Source of the DNA: Bacteroidales bacterium UBA1181
GTDB lineage: Bacteria; Bacteroidota; Bacteroidia; Bacteroidales; Paludibacteraceae
Length of the DNA: 64,000 bases
Reading direction: 5' to 3'
Assembly (NCBI GenBank): GCA_002310215.1
Contig: DBYR01000011.1
Coordinates: 1-64,000, forward strand
The notes beneath the pieces were generated by a model. The model saw only the letters and a list, made by a program, of their open reading frames with translations. It made no database searches and was not told the origin of the DNA. Position 1 is the first letter of the stretch. Every line of letters starts with the position of its first letter. Both the position numbers and the translations under genes were made by a program. Below are positions 34,001 through 40,400 of the stretch, piece by piece.

Positions 34001-36235
34001 ATTACCACTCGTATTCACGAATTTACAGTTGCTGATCTTCGTATCGGCAAGATAAAATCCCCTATGAGAAGAAGTAGAGCTATTGCCTTCAAACTCACAA
34101 TTGGTTATCGTGGAACCCCTATCATCACCAACTGCACTGACATTGTTGCACGTGTTGTTCTTCACCGCACAGCTATCCATCACGCACCTGTTGAGGAATA
34201 CTGTGTATCGCAGATCAGTACCCTCGTATGAATTGTCCACAATCCGGGAGTTCTTGATGGTCGACTTCTCCGCATATATCGCCGAACCCATGTTATATGC
34301 CTTATTCTCTCTGAGGATACAGTTGTTGACCGTGACGTTGCCGTTGATGTAAATGCCACCGCCGTTCGATGCGAATCCGTTCTGAATAGTGAATCCGTCC
34401 ACAACGCAAGCCATAGATTGGGAGAATTCAGCATTTTGGGTAAGCACACGCCTTCTCTTCTGTCCGTCTAAAATGGTCGGATTCTTTGCGACATCACGGG
34501 CCGCCAAGGATGTCTCATTGCCCGCGAAACCTCCATATAAGCTAACCCCGCTTGCCAGGTTCAGCGCCGTGTTCAGCGTCGTGTCGCCATAGTATGTGCC
34601 AGCGGCCACCCAAATCTGGTGTTTCTTGCCGTCTACCGATGCCGCGAATATAGCCGATTGGATATCACCGAAGGCAGACTGCCAACTAGAGCCGTTGCCT
34701 TTAGCGCCAGCCTTCACATATACGATATCGCCACATGTGCTTGTCTGTGCTGAGGTGTGGGAAGATTCTATCGCACCCATATCCACCGCACCCCCTTGTT
34801 TCCTTGGGTTACCTAAGAAATCAAGCGAGTCGGCGACATCCGTTCCCGCATTGATGCAATAGGAGGTGGCGGAGAGGGAATAGTCACCGTTTTCAGGATC
34901 CGTGAATGCGGCATGCTCCATGGTGGCATTAAGGTTTCCCTCCACGGATGTGTTCTGCAACATATTGTTGGTGATTTTGTCCGATTCACTCATCAATAGG
35001 ACACCATCGAAACTGCCGTTCACCTTATTGCCGACGATGATGGAATTGGTCAGTATGGCACCATTCAAACGGAAAATCTTTCCTACTCTCACACTGTTAC
35101 GGACAAATGTGCAATTCCGCATGGAGGCCTTACCATATAAACAAATAGGTTCATATGATGACGTGCAGACATTGTCACAAATCAAGCTATTTGAAATCGA
35201 CGAATAGGAATTATACAATTCCACCAACTGGGAGGATGTTGTATTCCCCTTTATCAGGCATCTGTTGATTTTACCATAATAACACAACAAAGATGAAGTA
35301 GTCGAGTTGTCAACGATCTGGCAATCCTCCAACGAAGCCGTATTACCCATCATATAGATGATGTTCAAGGTGACATCCTTGTTTCCTTTGAACAAACAAC
35401 CTCGCATCACAGTGGGGCCTGACAGTTCCACCGCAGAGCCATTACCACTCGTATTCACGAATTTACAGTTAATGACCTTCGTATCTTCGAAATAAGATCC
35501 CCTGCTATTAGAAGTGGAGCTATTGCCTTCAATCTCACAATTGGTTATTGAGGAACCTCTAATAGCATAAATGGCACTGAGACTATAGCTCGTGTTGTTC
35601 TTCACCGCACAACCATCCATCACACAGTTGAAAAGGCACATCGTATATCGCATATCACCCTCAAACGTGTTGCCCACGATCTGGGAGTTTTTGAAGGTCG
35701 ACTTCTCCGCATATATCGCCGAACACTCGTTGGTCGCCTTGTTGCCTCTGATGATACAGTTGTTGACCGTGACGTTGCCGTTGATGTAAAGACCACCACC
35801 TTTCGCCGCATATCCGTTCCGGATGGTGAATCCGTCCACCACGACCGCAGCCGCATCCGCAAAAGCGTCTCCCTGATAGATCACCCGACATTTCCCATCT
35901 CCGTCCAACACGGTAGGATTCTTCGAGGTGTCTCTGGCGGAAAGGGACGTCTCCGTACCAGCGAAACCGCCATATAGACTGACATTCGGCTTCAAGGTAA
36001 CCACAGCAGACGACTCACTTTGGTAGACGCCCTTGGCCACCCAAACATCAGCACCTATCTTCGCAGCCGAATCCACCGCCTGCTGGATGTTCCCAAACGC
36101 TTTACTCCAGGAGCTTCCATCCCCGTTAGCCCCTGATTTCACATAAAAAACATCTTTCGCCGAAGCGGAGAGCGCCACGAAAGAAAACGCCAAAACCATC
36201 CACAGTGATTTCGACTTACCGTAAATAGAATTCAT
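22025..36235 (-). CDS. Giant secreted beta-helix protein with T9SS sorting domain
   Basis: This single open frame encodes about 4,740 residues. The chosen ATG (36235) gives a compact signal peptide (about 26 residues, ending SASA-KD); an ATG at 36247 and a GTG at 36259 are alternatives. Six parallel beta-helix modules of about 480 residues follow (each starts YVK-GA-GxGSSW, then SLYGGFAGxETSL, VVDGFTIxNGY and ends with a GAxDMGAIES-like signature). After about residue 2,785 come Ig/FN3-like domains, a CarboxypepD_reg-like domain (about 3,410-3,490), a unique region with Cys motifs (PCNTCQS; CQVKSCEKGRYASSC), more Ig-like domains, a Gly/Asn/Pro linker and a terminal sorting domain ending KGIYIINGKKVIVK. 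The protein should cross the outer membrane by T9SS and be attached to the cell surface, probably as an adhesin. Confidence 0.85.
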   Translation of the reverse strand: MNSIYGKSKSLWMVLAFSFVALSASAKDVFYVKSGANGDGSSWSKAFGNIQQAVDSAAKIGADVWVAKGVYQSESSAVVTLKPNVSLYGGFAGTETSLSARDTSKNPTVLDGDGKCRVIYQGDAFADAAAVVVDGFTIRNGYAAKGGGLYINGNVTVNNCIIRGNKATNECSAIYAEKSTFKNSQIVGNTFEGDMRYTMCLFNCVMDGCAVKNNTSYSLSAIYAIRGSSITNCEIEGNSSTSNSRGSYFEDTKVINCKFVNTSGNGSAVELSGPTVMRGCLFKGNKDVTLNIIYMMGNTASLEDCQIVDNSTTSSLLCYYGKINRCLIKGNTTSSQLVELYNSYSSISNSLICDNVCTSSYEPICLYGKASMRNCTFVRNSVRVGKIFRLNGAILTNSIIVGNKVNGSFDGVLLMSESDKITNNMLQNTSVEGNLNATMEHAAFTDPENGDYSLSATSYCINAGTDVADSLDFLGNPRKQGGAVDMGAIESSHTSAQTSTCGDIVYVKAGAKGNGSSWQSAFGDIQSAIFAASVDGKKHQIWVAAGTYYGDTTLNTALNLASGVSLYGGFAGNETSLAARDVAKNPTILDGQKRRRVLTQNAEFSQSMACVVDGFTIQNGFASNGGGIYINGNVTVNNCILRENKAYNMGSAIYAEKSTIKNSRIVDNSYEGTDLRYTVFLNRCVMDSCAVKNNTCNNVSAVGDDRGSTITNCEFEGNSSTSSHRGFYLADTKISNCKFVNTSGNGSAVELSNSSVMRGCLFKGNKDMSLNLIALSYSQVLVEDCQFIDNSTTSTLLSYYGKISRCLIKGNTTASHIVHLYYSYSSISNCLIYDNVCTTSDEPIHLYDRAAMRNCTVVRNRVNGGKIVRLNGSILNNSIIVGNTLNGSFDGILTATASDIISNNLLQSTFVDGNLNATMEHAAFTDPENGDYSLSANSFCINAGADVADSLDFFKKPRKQGGAVDMGAIESSHTVAPTITCGEILYVKAGAKGNGSSWQSPFGDIHTAMFAAADGKKHQIWVAAGTYYGDTTLNTVVNLASGVSLYGGFAGNETSLAARDTAKNPTILDGMGKRRVITQNYGFVDSMAVVVDGFTIRNGYAAKGGGVYINGNVTINNCILRENRAYNQGSAICADKSTIKNSRIVDNSYEGNNLRYTVFLNGCVMDSCVVKNNTCYNASAVGDDKGSTITNCEFEGNSSTSSSVGFALANTMVSNCKFMNTSGNGSVVDLSGSSVMRDCLFKGNRNVTKSLVRMQHSQVLVEDCQFIDNSTTSTLLNYYGKINRCLIKGNTTSSRIVELYYSYSSISNSLICDNVCTTSTEPIHLYDRATMRNCTVVRNSVTGAKVVSMNNAVLSNSIIVGNTLSVSSSEGILASNTSDVVTNNLLQNTFVTGNFNGTMEHAAFTDAENGDYSLSAKSYGINAGADVTDSLDFFKKPRKQGGAVDMGAIESPHTVAPAIKCGEIVYVKAGAKGDGSSWQSPFGDIQSAMFAASVDGKRHQIWVATGTYYGDTTLSSVVNLASGISLYGGFAGNETSLAARDTVKNPTILDGQGKRGVIAQNYRFVDSMAVVVDGFTIRNGYAQKGAGLYINENATINNCIIRGNKASKQGSAIYAYRSIIKNSQIVDNTCESNMRYTIYLYEGVMDSCAVKNNTCDNVCAIYGDRGSSISNCVLEGNRTSSDASTKGSYFYSANVSGCKFINTTGCGSSVELGMNAKMRNCLFEGNKNERRDLVYMSDKTALLEDCQILDNSTTSSLIDGNGKVNRCLIKGNRASYEMVDLSNSSSISNSLICDNASESSNGIVVVLYGNTSMSNCTVVRNSTQGGCVVSLNNATLMNSIIVGNQMGSIYGEFLRTYGTNNITNNMLEETFVDGNFDGSLEYAAFTDVENGDYSLSANSYCINAGKDVADTLDVFRNPRKQGGAVDMGAIESSHTKAPSFTCGDIVYVKEGATGNGSSWQSAFGNVQKAIVAASADGKKHQIWVAAGTYYGDTTLNMVVNLASGISLYGGFAGNETSLAARDTAKNPTILDGMGKRRVISQNYGFVDSMAVVVDGFTIQNGYATDGAGACLAQNTTMSNCIVKNCYAGDKGYVYSRNANLVNVVICDNGDMSFPSAIPRATLYMSGGTADNCVVKNNASYSNSALYAEKSAEITRSIFDGNQSSYGHIVSMSQSTMSDCKVINHDVRYNGGCIISADSKSNIERCLIEGNEANTHIMSLQGNSIVSNSLITGCNSRNNQLISAYGSQLINCTVVDNACGETTIYCNSNSQILNSIVVGNKRPANSMNIALGYGSTVKYSMIEGGADGEGNIDGTKASASFTDAVKGDYSLSATSLCINAGTDVADSLDLFGNARKQSDAVDMGAIESAFTERAPVGNIIYVKAGSNGSGVNWDDALGEINQAITLASTAGQKRQVWVAKGTYCGDTSLVSAISLAAGVSVYGGFDGTESSLEERDAAKNVTIIDGKYKRRCIIQNYDFADSLAIVVDGFTIQNGYLSGNDGVNAMTKKNTTFNNCIFRNARAGNDGVYAEKTTFKNCKFVDNIIREIRIIYGVIDSCVFMGDRTSRNNYIDISDTRMSHSQVSDYSVERNLICVSSNSVVSCCKIMNNESTRNIIRLSISTLENSLVYGNVVRNSGQNLISADYTSFITNSTIAHNTTRSNSAIGYSSTSSNHYATVANSIIYGNKVLDEIRPQVVVSDYIRVKYCASDGELTGENNIRLATSNSGSDPSKNYVCFINAAGGDYRLHATSACIDKGLDSLMKAETDLNGGARIYGKAIDLGAVEFDGEYVQMRDYSQPVCYNRYSLEATFDSTISKIDWEIIYAGNVSGFENISGSGTTIPAMQLRTSGSDIDTLILKVTPYNKAGVAGNPFNYKYFVYPDFSKKVVAITQPQVAYLVNEQNNTMSIDWKLLALPVEVDRYDLYVWKASQKVPANPMASFVKGHGKQLTGLDNHTTYKYMVKAVIACDTISSEIDSFRIDIPVSLTMSGNVNCVFGSKLNETSSLTRYVRGFELTDSITYTISGKDAADFSASFERGWDKLNGGDLRIYYTPTDVKKQTSDAEITIRSGNSGKYEITLYLAGTLSNYYVYAATVGQDVYQAGDTVDVVGILTDAYGTPMAGKTLTIEANSNTGVSHSTTDVTDSTGRAAVRFATSKTEFGTYSVNVYVGSKTNGDALAKFDIPGMSYTGGTVKWTIQLGDTIEGSITMTNRSNIPLHNLVVESRELAEGLVVEFDTLALLHGYETARIPFRATGTKLTEGRLYLPSVFRVSCDEKTTSDFSTYFYCEQPYGQIKAFPSNINEYVSKQKPKYINIELTNAGFGETGAVTLSLPDFGGFSVPNTTLPSIKSGDTARVSLRIAYFDGAPINVPFTGTIGVNCANGKSTSLPFRVEYSSESKGSLEVDVVDEYYYNTAEKRHLRDAKVVVRNQYNNAEVASGYTDTAGVVRFDSIPEGTYLLSVKADKHSEYQETIEIQAGQKSSRFIFLAYQAITYTWNVERVEIEDRYDISLDLEYETNVPAPVVTLTFPNGVPDKSRFEVGVPKTVRLQITNHGLIAARYVKFAMPKVPYYRFYVPYDYIDSLPANHTEFVPVTIVRTENEFASSYDISGGNGLLLENESFGTSECPSVHAEYSYVCGVLRLLSTVSETTFPCPSLKPVTHGGGQGGWGGVDVPPYGGGSHKDEHQFGKVENHQYSVNLDIPCNTCQSKIDPWKCAGDILGYIPIIGPLLNYGVDQFDDAMRKDHERRMKRLSCEQKDQVDSPYDWSSLIDADVPEDIAKSTESFTVGVETKTFGESLTDFKKFKASGGVLNYVGEFQKLDKAGQLLNDFFDEDPDKFDSYEAIDLVFEEGRDIFDAVAGETNIPIISAVPWDCLDLTCQVKSCEKGRYASSCGRYALDRLYHKNSEDEDTRKTVTTEGDTVVIVDGEIVDVLYPDGDSLSAQKRSEKSKDAAIAKAKYDMPSSIYQTSDARMLAAHDAVELAGFLQYRGNVMKELAGSGDLLSQNGILDYFDYTIKNYSRGEAIDIEAIRNLPTTGISTTDLVGMALRWNETLLANENGVYSPNEEYPNIVDKRVIDTYMDSIISFYTYLRLRGMGTVHGMMVSINEQVNKPSQKGVCATVKLHIAQTLTMTREAFDGTLTVNNGNESGAMEGFKVVLEVRDEKGNLSNDLFQINTEKLTGVSAIDGTGEIAPKSEGTALFRFIPEKGAAPTAPVNYSFGGHIIYVDPSSGDTVTAQLYPVTLTVNPCPDLQIDYFMQRNILGDDALTLDRVEPSVPAALGVRIDNQGYGDAKKVKLETAQPEIVDNEKGLLIDFAIIGSSLNGKDCDLGSENIDFGDIEAHTAKTGVWWMTSSLLGHFTKYEASVVHANSYGNPDLSLVKGIAIHELIKTVDAYGVKEDGVVDFLVNGKKDEEDTPDTIYYSNGGKDPVHVVQWVTLDKEKVKPTDTVVRLTATPSDAGWNYARVNDPGDNCYEIQKVVRVKDSVEIPLDNVWTTFVTLPDGQEPIYVNHLHFLDYMTTMGENDYDIYYSVKKNVLVVTEISGVPTSANAVLTPVESVVVKFNRKIQKETFDYKDIELFCQGGDNLSDSTITVTQRDDYTYVVDIASKTNASGFFKIEVNVNNVLDQNGYAGTFGKNATWSQLVEGGNPGGGDNPGGEDNPGELTPVADIADDKVLVYAYRDGIYVKSAKAGALDIYDILSRLVVKNARYGEGVTMVATLPKGIYIINGKKVIVK
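28842..36150 (-). repeat. Six long internal repeats coding beta-helix modules
   Basis: The landmark CCRTCCAxxATxGTCGGATTC (start of the LDG segment) recurs at 35902, 34464, 33027, 31584, 30141 and, more diverged, at 28842. Spacings are 1438, 1437, 1443 and 1443 bases, then 1299. Modules two to five remain very similar in DNA, including silent positions, so they are recent or maintained by recombination; module six is diverged. Assemblies of this region should be treated with care. Confidence 0.85.
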
Positions 36236-36453
36236 TGTTCCAATCATATACTTATTCACAATATTTCACCACTAAAAAGTATGTCAAAACGGACCCGCCG
36301 TTTTCCATAAATAATTATAGATTAACACTGTCGTCATAAAAATGCGGCATGTGCTAAAAGCCTTTAAACCAGCTATTCCAATCAAAAGGCAATTCATCCT
36401 TACCACGAACAAACTATCCCCTTTGTTGTCCTTGCGATAATGGTTTCCGACTA

Positions 36454-36461
36454 CAAAGATA
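36454..36461 (-). promoter_or_regulatory. -7 promoter box of the giant gene
   Basis: Minus-strand TATCTTTG matches TAnnTTTG. The predicted transcript has an unusually long leader of about 190-210 bases before the start codon, room for post-transcriptional control. Confidence 0.45.
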
Positions 36462-36791
36462 AAATATTTAGTGAGAAAATATGACATAAGATGACTTTTA
36501 GATAGATTTTTTTACCAATGACTTACATTTCACCCATCATTGGAGCATTGCAAATTCATAATATTCCTACCACAAATATCATTTCTCCGCTCCCCTATAT
36601 CTGAGATATAATTTTGACAAACGATATGCCTTCGCACCTCCTCCATTCCATCTTCCCATAGCCACACCTAACCAATTCACCCCAAAAACCACCTTTTATA
36701 GGGATTGCGGAGACACCCCAAACATCAGAAATTTGCAACCGATATTCAAGCGATGAAAAAAAACAGTAATAACCATTAATAGAAAATTAAT
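36462..36791. other. Divergent intergenic region
   Basis: The gap between the giant gene's promoter and the membrane-protein gene contains no credible coding frame. No clear TAnnTTTG box was seen for the rightward gene; the start at 36792 is preceded by an AT-rich stretch. Confidence 0.35.
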
Positions 36792-37364
36792 ATGAAACCA
36801 GCAATCAAAATTCTTCTCATGGCAATCGCCTACCTTGCCATGTTTGTGATGGGCGCCGCAAGCGGGATGATTCATCCGAGGTGCTACGCCTACGTCGGGG
36901 CAATTCTGCCACTCATCTCTGCGTTCATTTACCTTTACACATCGACCCTCATCCGCAAGCTCGGTGCGGCGGTCGTACTGAACGGATTCCTCCTGCTCCT
37001 TTTCCTGATAGCGGGAGAGGCGGACGTCACCCTCATCGTAGGCTTTGTCATCCTGACGGCACTCGCTGAAATCATCCGGTGCCATTACGGATACGACACG
37101 CTCAAGGGCATTCGTTGGAGCTTCCTACCGTTCGCCTTTTCGTTTTTCGCCTACACCGCACATTGGTGGACCGACACGGAAGGCTCTTTGGCCGCCGCAG
37201 TAGAGGAGATGCCCGCAGGATACGACGAGCTGATGAAACCGGTGATCGACAACGTGCCTATGCTGATTGTCGTATTGCTGCTGACAATACCTGTCGCCAT
37301 CTTCGCAATGCGTATTGCGGAGCGTGCCTTGAAGACGCAAACAGAGGGAATGATAAAGGGTTGA
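36792..37364 (+). CDS. Multi-pass membrane protein of unknown function
   Basis: The 190-residue protein has about five to six predicted helices: residues 6-25, 32-51, 59-79, 81-100, 113-130 and, after a soluble loop with AVEEMPAGYDELMKPVIDN, 153-172. Charged tails suggest the C-terminus (KTQTEGMIKG) is cytoplasmic. The pattern resembles small integral membrane proteins of the MptD/ECF S-component shape, but no binding motif proves it. It appears to be a single gene with a gene-free gap of about 360 bases on its right. I do not recognise the family. Confidence 0.7.
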   Translation: MKPAIKILLMAIAYLAMFVMGAASGMIHPRCYAYVGAILPLISAFIYLYTSTLIRKLGAAVVLNGFLLLLFLIAGEADVTLIVGFVILTALAEIIRCHYGYDTLKGIRWSFLPFAFSFFAYTAHWWTDTEGSLAAAVEEMPAGYDELMKPVIDNVPMLIVVLLLTIPVAIFAMRIAERALKTQTEGMIKG

Positions 37365-37701
37365 GCAACCGCTCACCCTTTACTCTCCCAATCCACCTCT
37401 ACCGAAAAAACGCATATAGTCTTTCGCAGATACTAAACATAGTCCAAAGATCCATCTGTCATTTCGTTCCTATACAATGAAACACACATAATGCGGGCAG
37501 CCCCCGGCACCTCTTACACAGTCTCACCAACCCGTTTCCCCTTCCGTAGCATTGCCACATCACCTCCGAATTGACTTCACGGCACGACCCGGCAGGTCAT
37601 GACAATTAGAATCGATTGGTTGCGTCTCCCGCCAACCATCTAATACACAACATATTAATAAATATATATCACTTACCGACGTGGCATTCCGAAATAAAGC
37701 C
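37365..37701. other. Gene-free stretch
   Basis: No coding frame with a recognisable domain and no strong hairpin was seen. The right end carries the promoter of the glycosyltransferase gene. Confidence 0.35.
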
Positions 37702-37709
37702 TACCTTTG
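37702..37709 (+). promoter_or_regulatory. -7 promoter box of the glycosyltransferase gene
   Basis: TACCTTTG matches TAnnTTTG exactly. The start codon at 37730 is 20 bases downstream, so the leader is short. Confidence 0.5.
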
Positions 37710-37729
37710 TGCAGGAATATTGAGTTCAG

Positions 37730-38806
37730 ATGGGAAAGGTTCTTATAGACTTATCGATTTTAAAGCATCTCAACTGCGGGTTGGGACAGGTGGCGTACAA
37801 TTATGCGAAATACTATCAGGCACATGCGAAGGAGTTGGACTTCGAGGTACACTTGTTAGTGCCCAAATCGTATGTCAACGCATTCGGGAATGACGTGCAC
37901 TATCACGTCAGCAGGGAGATCTACTGTACCTTCCCGTTCCTTCTGCCACGTTTCGACGTGTGGCACACCATCCACCAACTGGCCAGACTGACGCCCTCAA
38001 GGAAAACGACCCAAAACGTATTGACCATCCACGATCTGAACTTCCTCTATGAGAAGAAAGGGAAAACCAAGGAAAAATACATCCGGAAAATCACACGAAG
38101 GGTCAAACGGGCAGACAAGATCACATGCATCTCCAACTTCGCCAAAAACGACGTGGAGAAAAACTTCCATCCACAACACCCCATCGAAGTGATATACAAC
38201 GGCGTGGAATTTCTGTCTCCCGACACGGAGAAACAGCCCAACCTGCCAACCTCAGGAGACAAAAAATTCCTCTTCTCCATCGGGCAAATGCTTCCGAAGA
38301 AGAACTTCCACACCCTATTGGACACGATGAAACTGATGCCGGAATACAACCTTTTCATCGCCGGCAAAAACACCACCGAATATGCGAAAATGATACGGAA
38401 AAGGATTGAGGACGAAGGCATCAACAACGTGTTCATATTAGGGGAGATACTCCACTCCGAAAAGGTTTGGCTCTACAACCACTGCGAAGCATTCGTCTTC
38501 CCGTCCCTGTTCGAAGGATTCGGACTACCCATCATCGAAGCGATGTTCTTCGGCAAGCCCGTCATCTCGTCAGACAAGACATCCCTGAAGGAAATCGGGG
38601 CAGGCCATACATTCTTTTGGGAAAATTTCGAGCCACAACACATGGCGGACAAAATTCGGGAAGCCATCCAAACTTACCAGGCAGATCCTTCAATGTCCAT
38701 TTCTAACAAAGAATACGCGAAGTCCTTCTCTTACGACAAACACCTGAAACGATACAACGAAATATTTCGGGAGATGATGAAAGAGAGTGTTCAAAAGAGC
38801 CGTTAA
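37730..38806 (+). CDS. GT4-family glycosyltransferase
   Basis: The 358-residue cytoplasmic enzyme has the two-domain GT-B build. The C-terminal nucleotide-sugar-binding domain starts with FLFSIGQMLPKKNFHTLL (about 187) and has the family E-x7-E motif in EGFGLPIIEAMFFGKPV (about 261-277), typical of GT4 (Glycos_transf_1). An N-terminal acceptor domain has a glycine-rich loop (CGLGQVAYNYAKYY). The enzyme would transfer a sugar from an activated donor with retention; donor and acceptor cannot be read. It faces the rSAM operon and their stop codons overlap in TTAA (38803-38806). Confidence 0.9.
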   Translation: MGKVLIDLSILKHLNCGLGQVAYNYAKYYQAHAKELDFEVHLLVPKSYVNAFGNDVHYHVSREIYCTFPFLLPRFDVWHTIHQLARLTPSRKTTQNVLTIHDLNFLYEKKGKTKEKYIRKITRRVKRADKITCISNFAKNDVEKNFHPQHPIEVIYNGVEFLSPDTEKQPNLPTSGDKKFLFSIGQMLPKKNFHTLLDTMKLMPEYNLFIAGKNTTEYAKMIRKRIEDEGINNVFILGEILHSEKVWLYNHCEAFVFPSLFEGFGLPIIEAMFFGKPVISSDKTSLKEIGAGHTFFWENFEPQHMADKIREAIQTYQADPSMSISNKEYAKSFSYDKHLKRYNEIFREMMKESVQKSR

Positions 38807-39891
38807 TTCACCCCTCCCATGATTCTTTTCAGGTGACAAAAGGAGAGCTCATTCTTCTCCTCGTCCCGCAAATGGAGCCCGTTTCCCTCGCAATGGCTGA
38901 AGAACTCGCAATCCTTGCAGACCCCAGTCTTCGTCCACGACCTATCACGCATGATTTGGTAGCGGTTCTGCCACACATCGGCGAAATCATCTTTGTAGAT
39001 ATTACCCTGAATGAAACGTCCGCGCAGGTCCGGACAGGCGGATATGCTTCCGTCCACCAAGATAGAAGCCACATTGATGCCCGCCCGGCAAAAGAAGAAG
39101 TTGTCCCGCACCTTCGCCTCGTAATCACCCAAGAAGCCTTCGCAACCATAACTGGCCTTGATTCTGCCCTCCTTACGGGTCGCCTCAATAAAGTCGAAAA
39201 CCGCCTTGAACTTATCGTCAGGTAGCTGCAAGTCCGGGTTACCGGCCGCCCTGCCGACAGGGAATATGGTAAAGATGCGCCATTCCTTAACGCCACAGTC
39301 GATCAGAAGTTGCTTAATCCTCGGCAACTCATCAAAATTTCTGTTGTTGACACAGGTGACCACGTCATGACGCAAGTCTGTATGAGGCAATAGGCGAATG
39401 GCCGCCACCGCCCGCTGGAAAGAGTTCGGATGCTGACGCAGCCAATTATGGGACGCTTCCAAGCCATCCAAACTAACCGTACACGCACGCATGCCTGCAT
39501 TGAGCAAAGATTGCAATCGATGGGGAGTCAACAGGTAGCCATTCGTGACGATGCCCCAGGGGAACTCCATCTCATACAAGGCACGTCCCGCCTCTTCAAG
39601 GTCGTGACGGATCAGCGCTTCTCCGCCCGTAAAGACCACCATCGTGTGGTGAGGATCCACGATAGGGACGATTTGCCGGACCGCTTTCAGAAAATCCCCC
39701 ACCGGCATGTCCTTCACACCAGACTCCTGCCGGCAATCGCTTCCGCAATGCAGACAGTTCAACGGGCAACGCAAAGTGGCTTCCCAAAAGAGGTAAGTCA
39801 GCTCGTGTACCTTTGCGGCGTTGTGCCGATAGCTATCATATAATCGTAGCGCCAACCGCTTCCTCAAAGACAATTTGTCAGGGTGATCCAT
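38803..39891 (-). CDS. Radical SAM/SPASM enzyme of an rSAM/lipoprotein system
   Basis: The ATG at 39891 gives 362 residues; a GTG two codons earlier overlaps the upstream stop. The radical SAM cluster motif CxxxCxxC is present as CPLNCLHC (about 37-44) with GGE (VFTGGEALIRHDLE) after it. A SPASM-type C-terminal region supplies extra cysteines (CRAG, SACPDLRG, CKDCEFFSHCEGNG and FCHLK) for auxiliary 4Fe-4S clusters. SPASM enzymes usually modify a peptide or protein. The gene follows two lipoprotein genes in one operon, which fits the rSAM/lipoprotein pairing described by TIGRFAM (rSAM_w_lipo; recalled from memory). The likely target is the lipoproteins. The chemistry is unknown. Confidence 0.88.
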   Translation of the reverse strand: MDHPDKLSLRKRLALRLYDSYRHNAAKVHELTYLFWEATLRCPLNCLHCGSDCRQESGVKDMPVGDFLKAVRQIVPIVDPHHTMVVFTGGEALIRHDLEEAGRALYEMEFPWGIVTNGYLLTPHRLQSLLNAGMRACTVSLDGLEASHNWLRQHPNSFQRAVAAIRLLPHTDLRHDVVTCVNNRNFDELPRIKQLLIDCGVKEWRIFTIFPVGRAAGNPDLQLPDDKFKAVFDFIEATRKEGRIKASYGCEGFLGDYEAKVRDNFFFCRAGINVASILVDGSISACPDLRGRFIQGNIYKDDFADVWQNRYQIMRDRSWTKTGVCKDCEFFSHCEGNGLHLRDEEKNELSFCHLKRIMGGVN

Positions 39892-39896
39892 TATCA

Positions 39897-40361
39897 CTAT
39901 TTCTTCTTAATGACAATATCCAACGTGTTCTCCGAATAGCCCTGGCGCCAATTCCCGTCACCGCCCTTCAACGGAGCGAGATCCGACATGTTCGGGAAAG
40001 TATCCACAGAGGCACCATCCCTATCGGTGAAACGGAAGCCATAGGCGGAACTCCAATAATCAACCGGAGGTCTTACACTATATTCGCCTTTCGCATCCGT
40101 CGAAGACAAAGAGTCCTGACCCACATAAATAGTATCATTTAGATTCTCTTCCGATCGACCATCGATATTCGTATGTATCCATGACACCTTCACATCAGGG
40201 AGAGGAGTTCCCGCCTCGTCCGTCACCTTACCATGAAAGATATAATCAGCTGTCGGACAGCCATACTCTTCACCCCCGAAGGAAGTACATGCGCCAAAGC
40301 CACAAAGTGCCATTCCAAAAGTTAACACTCTGTCAATCCAATTCAAAACAGTTTTTCCCAT
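39897..40361 (-). CDS. rSAM-associated lipoprotein 1
   Basis: The 154-residue product has a lipobox CGFGAC (Cys at about 25). The mature part has a CarboxypepD_reg-like beta-sandwich start (YGCPTADYIFHGKVTDEAG, then PLPDVKVSW) and a C-terminal region with FTDRDGASVDTF and GYSENTLDIVIKKK. The same framework appears in the neighbouring lipoprotein 2, including DGASVDTF and GYSENT(L/M)DIV. Such proteins are found next to radical-SAM/SPASM enzymes in Bacteroidota. The stop is six to eight bases before the enzyme's start, so translation is coupled. It is a plausible substrate of that enzyme; the acidic DxDG segment is a candidate site, by inference only. Confidence 0.8.
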   Translation of the reverse strand: MGKTVLNWIDRVLTFGMALCGFGACTSFGGEEYGCPTADYIFHGKVTDEAGTPLPDVKVSWIHTNIDGRSEENLNDTIYVGQDSLSSTDAKGEYSVRPPVDYWSSAYGFRFTDRDGASVDTFPNMSDLAPLKGGDGNWRQGYSENTLDIVIKKK

Positions 40362-40400
40362 GTCTCTTTCACTATTTTAAAATTAACTCGTCGATTTAAA

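Noticed and set aside
22307..36000. Many rightward and other-frame frames across the giant gene (for example 26513-27736)
   Set aside because: They mirror the codon bias of the long leftward gene, repeat with the beta-helix modules and show no domains.
36284..36487. 67-codon leftward frame upstream of the giant gene
   Set aside because: It overlaps the promoter/leader, and has no recognisable signal or domain.
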